Assembly (NCBI GenBank): GCA_945873115.1
Contig: CAMCBT010000001.1
Coordinates: forward strand, 62,001-126,000
Direction of reading: 5' to 3'
From: an uncultured Mitsuokella sp.
GTDB taxonomy: Bacteria > Bacillota > Negativicutes > Selenomonadales > Selenomonadaceae
DNA: 64,000 nucleotides
Both the position numbers and the translations under genes were made by a program. Shown here in pieces: positions 53,107-61,775 of this stretch (its first letter is position 1; the number at the start of each line of letters is the position of its first letter). The notes below the pieces were generated by a model, which saw only the letters and a list, made by a program, of their open reading frames with translations, did no database searches and was not told where the DNA came from.

Positions 53107-53484
53107 ATGTATACGTTAAAGGTCGAAGCTGCATTTGAAGCGGCCCATCGCGTCGTCGGCTATCCTGGAAAATGTGATAGGCTTCACGGTCACAATTGGG
53201 TGGTGGAGGCCATTGTAGAAGGTAAGACACTTGATGACTTGGGCATGCTTGTTGACTTCAAGGAGATCAAAAGAGCTCTTCAGGATACAGTCGATATGTA
53301 TGATCATCGTTTTTTGAACGAAATGTCCCCGTTTTCTGCAGGGCTGAATCCTACGGCGGAGAACCTCGCGCGTATTTTTTATGAGGCTCTGGAAAAGCAG
53401 CCAGTTTTCAAAAGAGACACGCATCTTGCTGGAATTCGTGTATTTGAGTCGCCGAAGACGAGTGTTCTCTATACGAAGGATTGA
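53107..53484 (+). CDS. queD: 6-carboxy-5,6,7,8-tetrahydropterin synthase QueD
   Basis: 125 residues. PTPS/QueD fold with the zinc histidines in AAFEAAHRVVG, CDRLHGHNWVVE and the catalytic region DMYDHRFLNE; the C-terminal IRVFESPKTSVLY is typical. It converts dihydroneopterin triphosphate (from FolE2) to carboxytetrahydropterin. AAAGGAGGA lies upstream. Confidence 0.94.
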   Translation: MYTLKVEAAFEAAHRVVGYPGKCDRLHGHNWVVEAIVEGKTLDDLGMLVDFKEIKRALQDTVDMYDHRFLNEMSPFSAGLNPTAENLARIFYEALEKQPVFKRDTHLAGIRVFESPKTSVLYTKD

Positions 53485-53490
53485 GTGTGT

Positions 53491-54252
53491 ATGGAAGAAA
53501 AGAGAAATAAAGGCGGGGAAAATCTGATTGAGGTATTTTCCTCCATTCAAGGGGAAGGGAAGTATGTAGGCTGTCGCCAGCTCTTTGTGCGCTTCGAAGG
53601 CTGCAACCTGCGTTGCACCTACTGCGATACTGAGCATACAATAAATGCACATCCTATGTGTCGAGTGGAAACCGGCGCAAATACAGAACAGTATCGAGAT
53701 GTGAAAAACCCGATTTCTCCAGAATCTTTAGCAAATATCCTTCAGACCCTTGATAAAGAGACAAGGCATCAAGCCATCAGCTTTACAGGCGGCGAACCGC
53801 TCCTTCATGCAAGCTTTATCAAAGAGGTCGTGTCACATCTGGGTGATAGACGGCCAAAGATTTTTCTGGAGACAAATGGTACAATGCCAGGTGCGCTGAA
53901 AGAGTGTATGGACTCTATAGACATCATCAGCATGGATATCAAGTTCCCGAGCATTCTTGAGAAGCCAGTCTGGGAAAGACAAGAAAAATTTCTAGCCCAT
54001 GCATGTCAGAAGGATCTCTATACAAAAATGGTCGTTTCGGAAGAAACGACCGAAGAAGAATTCCGAAAGGGGCTTGCACTTATTTCGCGATATGCACCAG
54101 GAAAACTGCTTTGCCTTCAGCCAGTAACACCATTTCATGGAGTCCGAGCCATTTCGACGGCCAGACTCCTCGCTTTCCAATCCCTTGCAGCCTCGCTTTT
54201 AAAGGATGTCCGCGTCATTCCCCAGACACATCGTATGCTTCAGCTTGCTTGA
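53491..54252 (+). CDS. queE: 7-carboxy-7-deazaguanine synthase QueE (radical SAM)
   Basis: 253 residues from ATG 53491 (GTG 53485 is an alternative with poorer spacing from AAGGA). IEVFSSIQGEGKYVGCRQLF and the radical SAM motif GCNLRCTYCDTEH are QueE signatures; FTGGEPLLH and KIFLETNGTMPG follow. It rearranges carboxytetrahydropterin to 7-carboxy-7-deazaguanine, the QueC substrate. Confidence 0.94.
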   Translation: MEEKRNKGGENLIEVFSSIQGEGKYVGCRQLFVRFEGCNLRCTYCDTEHTINAHPMCRVETGANTEQYRDVKNPISPESLANILQTLDKETRHQAISFTGGEPLLHASFIKEVVSHLGDRRPKIFLETNGTMPGALKECMDSIDIISMDIKFPSILEKPVWERQEKFLAHACQKDLYTKMVVSEETTEEEFRKGLALISRYAPGKLLCLQPVTPFHGVRAISTARLLAFQSLAASLLKDVRVIPQTHRMLQLA

Positions 54253-54257
54253 GTATG

Positions 54258-54288
54258 AAAAATCCCCAGAATATTGTTGGGGATTTTT
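54258..54288 (+). terminator. Bidirectional terminator between queE and pilC
   Basis: An 11-bp perfect stem, AAAAATCCCCA (54258-54268) with TGGGGATTTTT (54278-54288), lies between converging genes. The A-run on one side and T-run on the other allow it to work on both strands. Confidence 0.9.
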
Positions 54289-54315
54289 GCAGTGATTCTG
54301 AATCAGATATTTGAG

Positions 54316-55536
54316 TCATACGAAGGCATCCATGGTGCTCAGCATAGGCAGAACAATGGATAGGATGAAAACAAAAATGATACCACCGATGACAAGCATC
54401 ATGACGGGCTCTGCGAGAGCTTCTATTCGGGAGGATAGATTTGTTGTTTTCGTTTCGCAATAGCCTGCGCCATATTCCATCATGCGCTCCATTTCCCCCG
54501 AAGCCTCTCCTGTCGCAATCATAGAGCCCAAAATAGGAGGAAACAGATTGGTGGATTTCAAGGCATCACTGAGCTTTTTTCCCTCGGAAACATCCTGTGC
54601 GATGTCCTGTAGTGCATTATTAAAAGCAAGGTTGTTCCCCATATGGGTGGACATATTGAGCGCTTGCGACAGGGTCATTCCACTTCTTTGGAGAACAGCT
54701 AGCGCTTCCAAGAGAATCCGCCAATGGGTATACAGTGCCAAGGTACCAAAAATAGGGGTGAATAGATAGGCACGATTGATGTGGATGCGCACGCTCGGTT
54801 GCTGCCACAGAAACCAGGAGACTCCAGCAAGAAGGAGGGCGAACCCACCAGCTTCAGGAAGATGCAAGGAAAGAAAGGAAGAGCTTTGCAGCAGCATTTC
54901 CGTGAGGAGGGGGAGTGGGACATCAAGACTTGAAAGGATGGTAGCGAAGGTTGGAAGGACAAATAGCACCATAAAACAAAACATGATGCAAGTAATAAGC
55001 AGGAGTGCAAGGGGATATGTCATAATTGATTTTAGTCGTTCTCGCGTTCGATAATCGCGTTCCAGGAAGTCCGCCAGATTCCTTATGATTGGCTCCAGAG
55101 CACCGCTCGCTTCTCCCGAGCGCACTAGAGCAAGCGTCATCTGTGAAAACACCTCCGGGAAGTGTCCCATGGCAGATGAAAGGGATATACCCCTCTTCAC
55201 GTCCTGAGCAAGCTGATGCAGCATCTTAGCATAGCCAGAATCCTTTGTAGACGAGGACATAGCCGAAAGTGCCGTATGAACAGGCATTCCGGTTTCCAAA
55301 AGAATATGGAGTTCTTGACAAAAGAAAACAGCTTCTTTTATGCCTAGGGACTCCGCCCTAAGGGATATGGGGAGGGAGAATTGCTTTGCAAGCGGATGCT
55401 GCGGTTTTTCTATAAGCTTGGTCACCCATAAACCCTTTTTTCGGATATATTGGGCCGCTTCATGTATGTTCTCCGCTTCGATTGCGCCTGCCATCAGCTC
55501 TCCCTGACGATTGCGCGCCTTGTATGAGAACTCCAT
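54316..55536 (-). CDS. pilC: PilC/GspF family type IV pilus inner-membrane platform protein
   Basis: 406 residues, the usual length. Two GspF domains (about 70-190 and 270-390) and three membrane segments (about 170, 220 and 380). Typical segments: MEFSYKARNRQGELMAGAIE, FCQELHILLETGMPVHTALS, LVRSGEASGALEPIIRNLAD and ATGEASGEMERMMEYGA. It anchors the assembly and retraction motors. TAATG overlap with pilT. It ends the minus-strand operon. Confidence 0.92.
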   Translation of the reverse strand: MEFSYKARNRQGELMAGAIEAENIHEAAQYIRKKGLWVTKLIEKPQHPLAKQFSLPISLRAESLGIKEAVFFCQELHILLETGMPVHTALSAMSSSTKDSGYAKMLHQLAQDVKRGISLSSAMGHFPEVFSQMTLALVRSGEASGALEPIIRNLADFLERDYRTRERLKSIMTYPLALLLITCIMFCFMVLFVLPTFATILSSLDVPLPLLTEMLLQSSSFLSLHLPEAGGFALLLAGVSWFLWQQPSVRIHINRAYLFTPIFGTLALYTHWRILLEALAVLQRSGMTLSQALNMSTHMGNNLAFNNALQDIAQDVSEGKKLSDALKSTNLFPPILGSMIATGEASGEMERMMEYGAGYCETKTTNLSSRIEALAEPVMMLVIGGIIFVFILSIVLPMLSTMDAFV

Positions 55537-56588
55537 TATCCGATCATTTCCTTACTTTGTAGCGATTGGAAAACCTGTGTCGATATTCTATGGGCTCGAT
55601 ACAGCTCTTTCAGCGACATTTCCATGGTCTGCATGCCGAGCTGGGAATTGCTCATCATGACGCTCTCGAGCTGTGCATATTTTCCCTGACGAATTAAATT
55701 GGTTACAGCAGGCGTTCGGAGTAAAATCTCTGTCTGAGGGAGCAAACCACCGTCTGCTTTTGGGATGAGGCACTGGGTAAGAATGACTTCCATGGTCATG
55801 GCAACGCGGGAACGGATGGAGTCTCGTTCCTCGTATGGGAAAAACCCCTCTATACGTGCGATAGCTTCTGTGGCTCTTCTTGCGTGCAGAGTTGCAAAGA
55901 CAAGAATGCCGCTTTCTGCTGCCATCAATGCCGTATGCATTGAGTCAGCATCTCGAATCTCTCCAAGAAAAAGTACATCAGGTCGCTCCCGGAGAGCACT
56001 TTTCAGGGCTGTGGAAAAGGTCGGGAAGTCACTTCCCAATTCCCGCTGGCTGACAAGCGACTTCGCCGTGGGAAAGATATATTCGATGGGGTCTTCCAAG
56101 GTGAGAATGTGCAGTGCGTCCCTTTGGTTCAGAATGTTTAGAAAGGAAGCGATAGTGGTACTCTTGCCAGCCCCGGTGTGTCCACAAACAAGCACGAGAC
56201 CATGATGGGTCTTTAATAGGTTATTCCAGATGGGGAGAGGATGGATAGTAAAAAGATTCGGTATGAAAGCCGGCAGAAGGCGAAGTGCTATGGCACGACA
56301 TCCTCTGGTATGGTAGGCATTCCCGCGCAGGCGATGCCCTTCATAGCTCCAGGAAAAGTCAATATCTTCACAGCGTGTAAAGGAGTCCACTCGGTTTTTA
56401 TCCCATGTCTGATCAAAAATCCATGTCAGCAATTCTGGCTCCGCTTTGCAATCAAGTGCTCTGAGGACACCTTGCTCGCGCTGATAGATGAACCGGCCCT
56501 CTGTGATATAGATATCCGAAGCAGCCTTCTTGGAAGCTTCAGCGAGAAGATGGGATAAAAGAATCGGGGGATTCGTCTCCCATGCCAT
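55536..56588 (-). CDS. pilT: PilT-type twitching/retraction ATPase
   Basis: 350 residues. Walker A G136-HTGAGK-S143, LTLEDPIEYIFP (Asp box), RPDVLFLGEIRDADSMHTAL (Walker B) and FATLHARRATEAIARIEGFF (His box). The PilT C-terminal signature reads AVTNLIRQGKYAQLESVMM, close to the usual AIRNLIREGK. It powers pilus depolymerisation. AGGAGGGTG precedes the ATG, and the gene overlaps the end of the PilB-like gene by 50 nt. Confidence 0.93.
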   Translation of the reverse strand: MAWETNPPILLSHLLAEASKKAASDIYITEGRFIYQREQGVLRALDCKAEPELLTWIFDQTWDKNRVDSFTRCEDIDFSWSYEGHRLRGNAYHTRGCRAIALRLLPAFIPNLFTIHPLPIWNNLLKTHHGLVLVCGHTGAGKSTTIASFLNILNQRDALHILTLEDPIEYIFPTAKSLVSQRELGSDFPTFSTALKSALRERPDVLFLGEIRDADSMHTALMAAESGILVFATLHARRATEAIARIEGFFPYEERDSIRSRVAMTMEVILTQCLIPKADGGLLPQTEILLRTPAVTNLIRQGKYAQLESVMMSNSQLGMQTMEMSLKELYRAHRISTQVFQSLQSKEMIG

Positions 56589-57810
56589 AAAGCACCCTCC
56601 TTACCTCTTCGTCTGTGGTCAGACCGGATTGTATCTTTTCCTTTCCATCTGCCTCCAGCGGAATCAGATGGGCGCGTCTGGCCGCCTCCTCCATTTTATG
56701 ACGCGGTGCTCGCATGAGAATCAGCTCGCGTATTTCATCGGAGACAACTAGCACTTCTTGTAGTGCAATGCGTCCTTCATATTGTACAAGGGAGTCCTTT
56801 ATTGGGAGGTCTGCAGCTTCGGATTTCATCTTGGCGGAATCCAAGGGAGCCGCAGGAGCAACACGTCTCACTAGGCGTTGACCGATAACTCCCTCAAGAG
56901 TTTCTGCCAAAAGATAGGGCTCCACATCCATCTCAAGGAGCCGGTAGATTACCGAGACAGAGGTGGAGGCATGGATGCTTGTCATTAGAAGGTGGCCCGT
57001 CAGTGCGATGCGCACAGCCATCTGCGCTGTCTTTGCATCACGAATTTCCCCCAGCAGAATCTTTTCTGCATCCTGTCGAAGAACAGCCCGTAATCCTGCA
57101 ATATAATCGAGTCCGGCCTTTTCATTGACCTGCACCTGGGTGATTCCTGCTATTTTGCGCTCAATGGGATCTTCCAGGGTCATCAGGCTGGAAGAAGTCT
57201 TGTTCAGCTCAGATAAAGCTGCATAGAGCGTGGTAGTCTTTCCTGAATTCATTGGTCCCGCTAATATGACAAGGCCGGAGGGACGATGAATGAGTTTCCG
57301 GACGGCGCTTAGATTCGTAGGGGTAAAGCCAAGCTCTTCCATCCGAAGAAGACGCTCCTCAAGATCCATCAGTCGGAGAACAATGGTTTCTCCGTAAATG
57401 GAGGGGATTGTCGACACGCGGATATCGAGGGTTCCCTCCTTTGATTCAAAGGAAATGCTACCGTCAAGAGGGCGCGTCTTTTGGGCACTGTCCATCCCAC
57501 CCATTACCTTAAAACGGGAGGTCAGGTTATCGCCGATTTTTGAGGGAATATGCACAGGGCATTCCCATAAGAGACCATCTATCCGGTATCGAAGGCGAAT
57601 GTCCTTTTCCTGCGGCTCGATATGCACATCGCTGGCATTCAGTTCCCTTCCATAGGAAAGAAGGAAATTTGCCAGCTGGACAATACTTGAGCCTTGCCGT
57701 GCATGGGGATCCGGCGTGTGTAATTCGAAACGGATTTTTTTCAAGAGCAGTTGAAGCTCGTGAATCAATTTTTCTTGGCAGGTACTTCGATTGGATTGTT
57801 GTAGTATCAT
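56539..57810 (-). CDS. pilB: PilB/GspE-type assembly ATPase, shortened and lacking the zinc motif
   Basis: 423 residues, about 140 shorter than usual. The N2 domain (SYGRELNASDVHIEPQEKDI, RYRIDGLLWE) and the ATPase core are present: Walker A G185-PMNSGK-T192, TLEDPIERKI, LRQDAEKILLGEIRDAKTAQ and TSIHASTSVSVIYRLLEMDV. The N-terminal MshEN/N1 domain is missing, and the tetracysteine zinc site normally after QRLVRR is absent (VAPAAPLDSAKM instead; only two Cys in the whole protein). A ComGA-like or minimal pilus motor is possible. Coupled to nadE by ATGA. Confidence 0.9.
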   Translation of the reverse strand: MILQQSNRSTCQEKLIHELQLLLKKIRFELHTPDPHARQGSSIVQLANFLLSYGRELNASDVHIEPQEKDIRLRYRIDGLLWECPVHIPSKIGDNLTSRFKVMGGMDSAQKTRPLDGSISFESKEGTLDIRVSTIPSIYGETIVLRLMDLEERLLRMEELGFTPTNLSAVRKLIHRPSGLVILAGPMNSGKTTTLYAALSELNKTSSSLMTLEDPIERKIAGITQVQVNEKAGLDYIAGLRAVLRQDAEKILLGEIRDAKTAQMAVRIALTGHLLMTSIHASTSVSVIYRLLEMDVEPYLLAETLEGVIGQRLVRRVAPAAPLDSAKMKSEAADLPIKDSLVQYEGRIALQEVLVVSDEIRELILMRAPRHKMEEAARRAHLIPLEADGKEKIQSGLTTDEEVRRVLYGMGDESPDSFIPSSR

Positions 57811-59693
57811 TTTTTCAGCAGCCTTGCTTTACGCTCCAGATAGTCCCGTGTATAATATACGCCATTTTGGGATTCTCGGTAGTCAAAGCCGTAGGCTCTC
57901 CTGCTGACTGCTAAAATAGGTGGGGCCTGTATACGCTTCGCAATGGCCATACCGGAAAAAAGTCCCCACCAATGCTCCAGGTCCTCAATAAAATCCTTAG
58001 CGCTCGGGAAATACGTGGATACAAGGCCAGACGCACAGCCGATATTTTCCTCCAGGGAGCCTTCTTCATACCATTTCAAAAGTTCCTCCGGGGTGGCCTG
58101 CTCCCATCGTTCCACAAAGGCTCGGAACAAGAAGTCATGGTATGGGTAGCGGATGGGATCGCCTTTTCCCTCATCCACGTTTTGACGCGCGGACAATTCA
58201 GCGCTGGGTACAATATCAATAATCCCCTGCGGAATCACTTTAGAGTCGTAGACAACCGTATTCATGTACTGGGCAAGGTCATAAATCTGGAATTTCCACA
58301 AGTCGGCCAGTGCAGCTAGAAAGCCGGATTGATCGCCGTACAGGGTGGAATACCCTACCGTTGTTTCCGCCTTATTGGCATTACAGGTAAAGCCACCACC
58401 AAAGGCAGCAGCAACACCTGCGAGGATACGAGCACTGCGGTCGCGTGCCTGGATATTTTCTGTGACAAAGGAAGAGACAGCGAGATGCTCTTTCGTGCTT
58501 GCTCCCAGGTCATATAATGGCGTGGCTTCAAGCTGCTTAACGGTGTGTTCGACGGATTCCTGGATGGGAAGAATCATGTATTTGCAGCCCAGATTGTGTG
58601 CAAGCTCTTCGGATAAGCCTTTTGTCGTTTCCGAATTGAAAACACTTGGCATATTGACAAGGAGAAGGTTTTCTCTTTCCACAACTTGCGCATATAATGC
58701 GGCTGCAACAGCGGAATCGATGCCGCCGGATATACCAATGACCACCTTGTCCATGTGAATATTTTCCAAAAAGTGGCGTACACCATAGTGGAGCGCCTGA
58801 TAGACACTGGCGATGCCTTGCTTCTCTGGAAGCCTCAGGGCTCGTGGTGCAGGCTTCTCTTCCAAATTCAAAATACAGAGATGTTCCTGATAGGATGGAG
58901 CACAGGCGAGAATCTCTCCCGTGCCGGCGTAGGCAGTAGAGGCCCCATCAAAGGTGTAAACTGTCTTTCCATTATTTTGCAGGCCGATGCAATTCACATA
59001 AAAAAGAGACTTTTTGGCATGCTCTGCATGCTTGGAGAACAGGCGGTTTCGCTTTTCGTTCTTCCCAAGGGTATAGGGGGAGGCGGATATGTTGACGAAG
59101 AAATCCACACCCTTTTCCTCCAGGATTCGTAGGGGGGATAGCTCATAATCCTCGTTCCAGGCATCCTCGCAGAGAAGGCCTCCCAGTCGATAGCTCTTGC
59201 CCTCCATCGTAATGGAAATGGGGGAGAGTAGCTCGGCAGGAGTGGTGCTCTGTTCTCGGGCAAGCTTTTGCAGGCTGAAGAAATGGCGGGAATCATCAAA
59301 TTCCCGATAGTTGGGCATCAATGTCTTGATGAGAAAGGGGTAGGGCATGCATTCGGGTTTCACAAGCTGCCTGTTTTGTGCAACGAACATGGCATTGTAC
59401 TTTCGTACTCGCCCGTCGTTGTTTTTCTTGTTCCAGTCAACAGCAATATTTCCAAAGATGATATGGATACCGTCGGCAGCTTCAATGATCTGTTTTCCAT
59501 AGGCTTCGCAATCCCGGAGAAAGGCTGTTTTTTCCCAGGTATCACCTAGGAGATATCCTGGTACGGCCATTTCAGGGAAAATGATAAGCTGAACATTTTG
59601 CTCTTTTGCATTATTCACAAGATGCAATATGGTTTCCGTATTTTTATCAGGATGCCCAGGAATGACCTCGATTTGAGCCATGGCTATCTTCAT
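57807..59693 (-). CDS. nadE: Glutamine-dependent NAD+ synthetase
   Basis: 628 residues from ATG 59693. The N-terminal nitrilase-fold glutaminase has LIIFPEMAVPGYLLGD (Glu) and LGGLLCEDAWNEDYE (Cys). The C-terminal ATP pyrophosphatase has the loop IGISGGIDSAVAAALYAQVV. Ammonia is channelled to deamido-NAD. It heads the minus-strand run into pilB, pilT and pilC with no functional link apparent. Confidence 0.95.
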   Translation of the reverse strand: MKIAMAQIEVIPGHPDKNTETILHLVNNAKEQNVQLIIFPEMAVPGYLLGDTWEKTAFLRDCEAYGKQIIEAADGIHIIFGNIAVDWNKKNNDGRVRKYNAMFVAQNRQLVKPECMPYPFLIKTLMPNYREFDDSRHFFSLQKLAREQSTTPAELLSPISITMEGKSYRLGGLLCEDAWNEDYELSPLRILEEKGVDFFVNISASPYTLGKNEKRNRLFSKHAEHAKKSLFYVNCIGLQNNGKTVYTFDGASTAYAGTGEILACAPSYQEHLCILNLEEKPAPRALRLPEKQGIASVYQALHYGVRHFLENIHMDKVVIGISGGIDSAVAAALYAQVVERENLLLVNMPSVFNSETTKGLSEELAHNLGCKYMILPIQESVEHTVKQLEATPLYDLGASTKEHLAVSSFVTENIQARDRSARILAGVAAAFGGGFTCNANKAETTVGYSTLYGDQSGFLAALADLWKFQIYDLAQYMNTVVYDSKVIPQGIIDIVPSAELSARQNVDEGKGDPIRYPYHDFLFRAFVERWEQATPEELLKWYEEGSLEENIGCASGLVSTYFPSAKDFIEDLEHWWGLFSGMAIAKRIQAPPILAVSRRAYGFDYRESQNGVYYTRDYLERKARLLKK

Positions 59694-59803
59694 ATTTCTT
59701 CCGCCTTTCTTTTTGGAGAGGTTTGTGGTAGTATAGGCATATGTGTGCAATCCTTTGGTGATCCGGCACACGATTTTTGTTTTGGAAGGATGTGGTGGTT
59801 GCG

Positions 59804-60289
59804 ATGGGAAAGAAAAAACAAAGCAAGACAAATGCGGCACGGATACTGGATAGACTCAAAATCCCCTATACGTTAAAGGAATATCCGGTGGATGAGAGTG
59901 ACCTCTCTGCCGTTCATGTAGCTACTTCTATTGGAATGCCTGTAGAAATGATATTCAAAACGCTTGTTGCACGTGGTGACAAGACGGGAATTCTCATGGC
60001 CGTCATTCCAGGGGCAGAAGAGCTCGATATGAAAGCAATCGCCAACATTTCTGGGAACAAACGGGTGGAAATGGTTCACCTTAAAGAGGTTTTCGATTTG
60101 ACTGGGTACATACGAGGGGGATGCTCTCCCTTGGGCGCCAAAAAGCAATATCCAGTCTACATAGATGGGCATGTGCTCCAGCAAAAAGAAATTGCTGTAA
60201 GTGCTGGAAAGCGTGGCGAACAGCTTATCCTGACACCGGAGAATCTGATTCGTGCGACAGAGGCGATAGTGGGCAAGCTTATTCGGTAA
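59804..60289 (+). CDS. ybaK: YbaK/EbsC-type Cys-tRNA(Pro)/aminoacyl-tRNA deacylase
   Basis: 161 residues from ATG 59804 (GTG codons upstream are less likely). The YbaK fold is clear: SKTNAARILDRLKIPYTLKE, FKTLVARGDKTGILMAVIPG, ELDMKAIANISGNKRVEMV, TGYIRGGCSPLGAKKQYPVY and the C-terminal LTPENLIRATEAIVGKL. It clears mischarged Cys-tRNA-Pro in trans. Divergent from nadE across a 110-bp gap. No terminator is evident after it. Confidence 0.92.
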   Translation: MGKKKQSKTNAARILDRLKIPYTLKEYPVDESDLSAVHVATSIGMPVEMIFKTLVARGDKTGILMAVIPGAEELDMKAIANISGNKRVEMVHLKEVFDLTGYIRGGCSPLGAKKQYPVYIDGHVLQQKEIAVSAGKRGEQLILTPENLIRATEAIVGKLIR

Positions 60290-60420
60290 GCTATATGAAC
60301 TCCTTTGTACAGAGTAAAGAACCATATTTCTATACCGATTTATCAGTTTATCGTCTAACATTCTAGCACAAAATTGCGAAAAAAGCACGAACTCCGCAGA
60401 TTGCAATGGATGGAAGGCCC
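60290..60420. other. AT-rich spacer upstream of the riboflavin operon
   Basis: 131 bp between ybaK and the rib promoter. I see no gene, no T-run hairpin and no tRNA. Two copies of TTGCAA (about 60401 and 60421) flank the interval before the promoter; the second is the -35 itself. Confidence 0.5.
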
Positions 60421-60449
60421 TTGCAATTGTCAAAAATTTATGATAGACT
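60421..60449 (+). promoter_or_regulatory. Promoter of the riboflavin operon
   Basis: TTGCAA (60421-60426) and TAGACT (60444-60449) with a 17-bp spacer. The predicted start near 60456 is just ahead of the FMN riboswitch. Confidence 0.65.
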
Positions 60450-60463
60450 TTCTACAGAATTTG

Positions 60464-60570
60464 TCTTTGGGGCGGGGTGTGATTCCCCACCGGCGGTAAA
60501 GCCCGCAAGCCGTGACAGGCATGACTCGGTGAAATTCCGAGGCCGACCGTACAGTCGGGAAGGGAAAAGA
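60464..60570 (+). ncRNA. FMN riboswitch (RFN element)
   Basis: The conserved core can be read directly: GGGGCGGGGTGTGATTCCCC, ACCGGCGGTAAAGCCCGC, then AGCCGTGACAGG, the hairpin CTCGGTGAAATTCCGAG, GCCGACCGTACAGTCGG and GGGAAGGGAAAAGATGA. TCTTT (60464-60468) can pair with AAAGA (60566-60570) to close P1. It binds FMN and, with the hairpin downstream, should stop transcription of ribD-ribE-ribBA-ribH when FMN is plentiful. Confidence 0.96.
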
Positions 60571-60598
60571 TGAATACGTGCTTTTTGCATGCATTCCT

Positions 60599-60627
60599 AG
60601 CCGCCAAGCAATTGGCGGCTTTTCTTA
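60599..60627 (+). terminator. FMN-riboswitch-controlled intrinsic terminator
   Basis: A 9-bp stem, AGCCGCCAA (60599-60607) with TTGGCGGCT (60612-60620), tetraloop GCAA, then TTTTCTT. Its place between aptamer and ribD marks transcriptional attenuation. Confidence 0.88.
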
Positions 60628-60667
60628 TACCTCAGGATATGAATTTGATGAAAGCTGAGGTGATTTT

Positions 60668-61774
60668 TTGCAGGACGAAGATTACATGCGAGAGGCTCTT
60701 CGCATTGCATCCTTTGCGAGGGGACGCACCTCTCCGAATCCGCTTGTCGGTGCTGTTATCGTTCGAGAAGGGCGAATCATTGCGGAAGGGTGGCATAGGA
60801 AGGCCGGTACCCAGCATGCAGAGATACATGCACTTGCCATGGCGGGCGATTTGGCAAAGGGGGCAACCCTTTATGTTACGTTGGAGCCATGCTCCCATTT
60901 TGGGAGGACAGGTCCCTGTGCGGAGGCCATCGTCAAAAGTGGTATCCAGCGTGTAGTCGTCGCAATGGAGGATCCCAACCCAAAGGTTTCTGGTAGAGGC
61001 TGTCAGATTTTGCGGGACCATGGGATAGAGGTTACGCTGGGGGTGCTGGAAAGAGATGCTCGTGCACTGAACGAAGTATTTCTTCACTGGATCACAACCG
61101 GGCGCCCCTTCGTCACCTTGAAGACGGCCATGTCCCTTGATGGGAAGATTGCGACGTCCAGTGGGGAATCAAAATGGATTACAGGCGAAAAAGCTCGCAG
61201 TTATGTTCACCAGCTTCGAGATGCCTCCGATGCGATTCTCGTGGGAATCGGAACGGTGCTTGCCGATGATCCGAGCTTGACAACGCGGCTGGCAGAGGGG
61301 AACGGGAAAAATCCTAAACGGATTATTCTTGACAGTATGGCGAGGATCCCGCTTGATTCCAAGGTTTTGACGGATGAGCAGGCTGAGACAATTATAGCGG
61401 TCACATCTAGGGCCCCAAAAGATCGCGTGAACAGCCTTTGCAACACAGGGGCTACTATCCTTATGGCAGGGGATGGAGAGGTAGCGGATTTGCCTATTCT
61501 TCTCTCTGAGCTTGGAAAACGGGAGATTACTTCTCTTTTTGTCGAGGGTGGCTCCCGTGTCAATGATGCATTTTTACGTGCTGGACTGATTGATAAGGTG
61601 TATGCCTTTATTGCACCACTCCTGCTCGGAGGAGAGAGTGCGCCCACTCCTGTGGGAGGAAAGGGCGTGCAGAAGCTGTCTGATGCACTTGTCTTAGATC
61701 GCATGTCTGTGCAGTCTTTGGGGCAGGACGTTCTTTTAGAAGCTTATCCACGGATAGCACAGGAGAATCCTTGA
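60668..61774 (+). CDS. ribD: RibD bifunctional diaminohydroxyphosphoribosylaminopyrimidine deaminase / reductase
   Basis: 368 residues from TTG 60668 with GAGGTGAT upstream. The N-terminal deaminase has zinc motifs QHAEIHAL and LEPCSHFGRTGPCAEAI. The C-terminal reductase (from ~145) has FVTLKTAMSLDGKIATSSGE, SDAILVGIGTVLADDPSLT and LFVEGGSRVNDAFL. It carries out the second and third steps of riboflavin synthesis. One base separates its stop from ribE. Confidence 0.96.
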   Translation: MQDEDYMREALRIASFARGRTSPNPLVGAVIVREGRIIAEGWHRKAGTQHAEIHALAMAGDLAKGATLYVTLEPCSHFGRTGPCAEAIVKSGIQRVVVAMEDPNPKVSGRGCQILRDHGIEVTLGVLERDARALNEVFLHWITTGRPFVTLKTAMSLDGKIATSSGESKWITGEKARSYVHQLRDASDAILVGIGTVLADDPSLTTRLAEGNGKNPKRIILDSMARIPLDSKVLTDEQAETIIAVTSRAPKDRVNSLCNTGATILMAGDGEVADLPILLSELGKREITSLFVEGGSRVNDAFLRAGLIDKVYAFIAPLLLGGESAPTPVGGKGVQKLSDALVLDRMSVQSLGQDVLLEAYPRIAQENP

Positions 61775-61775
61775 G

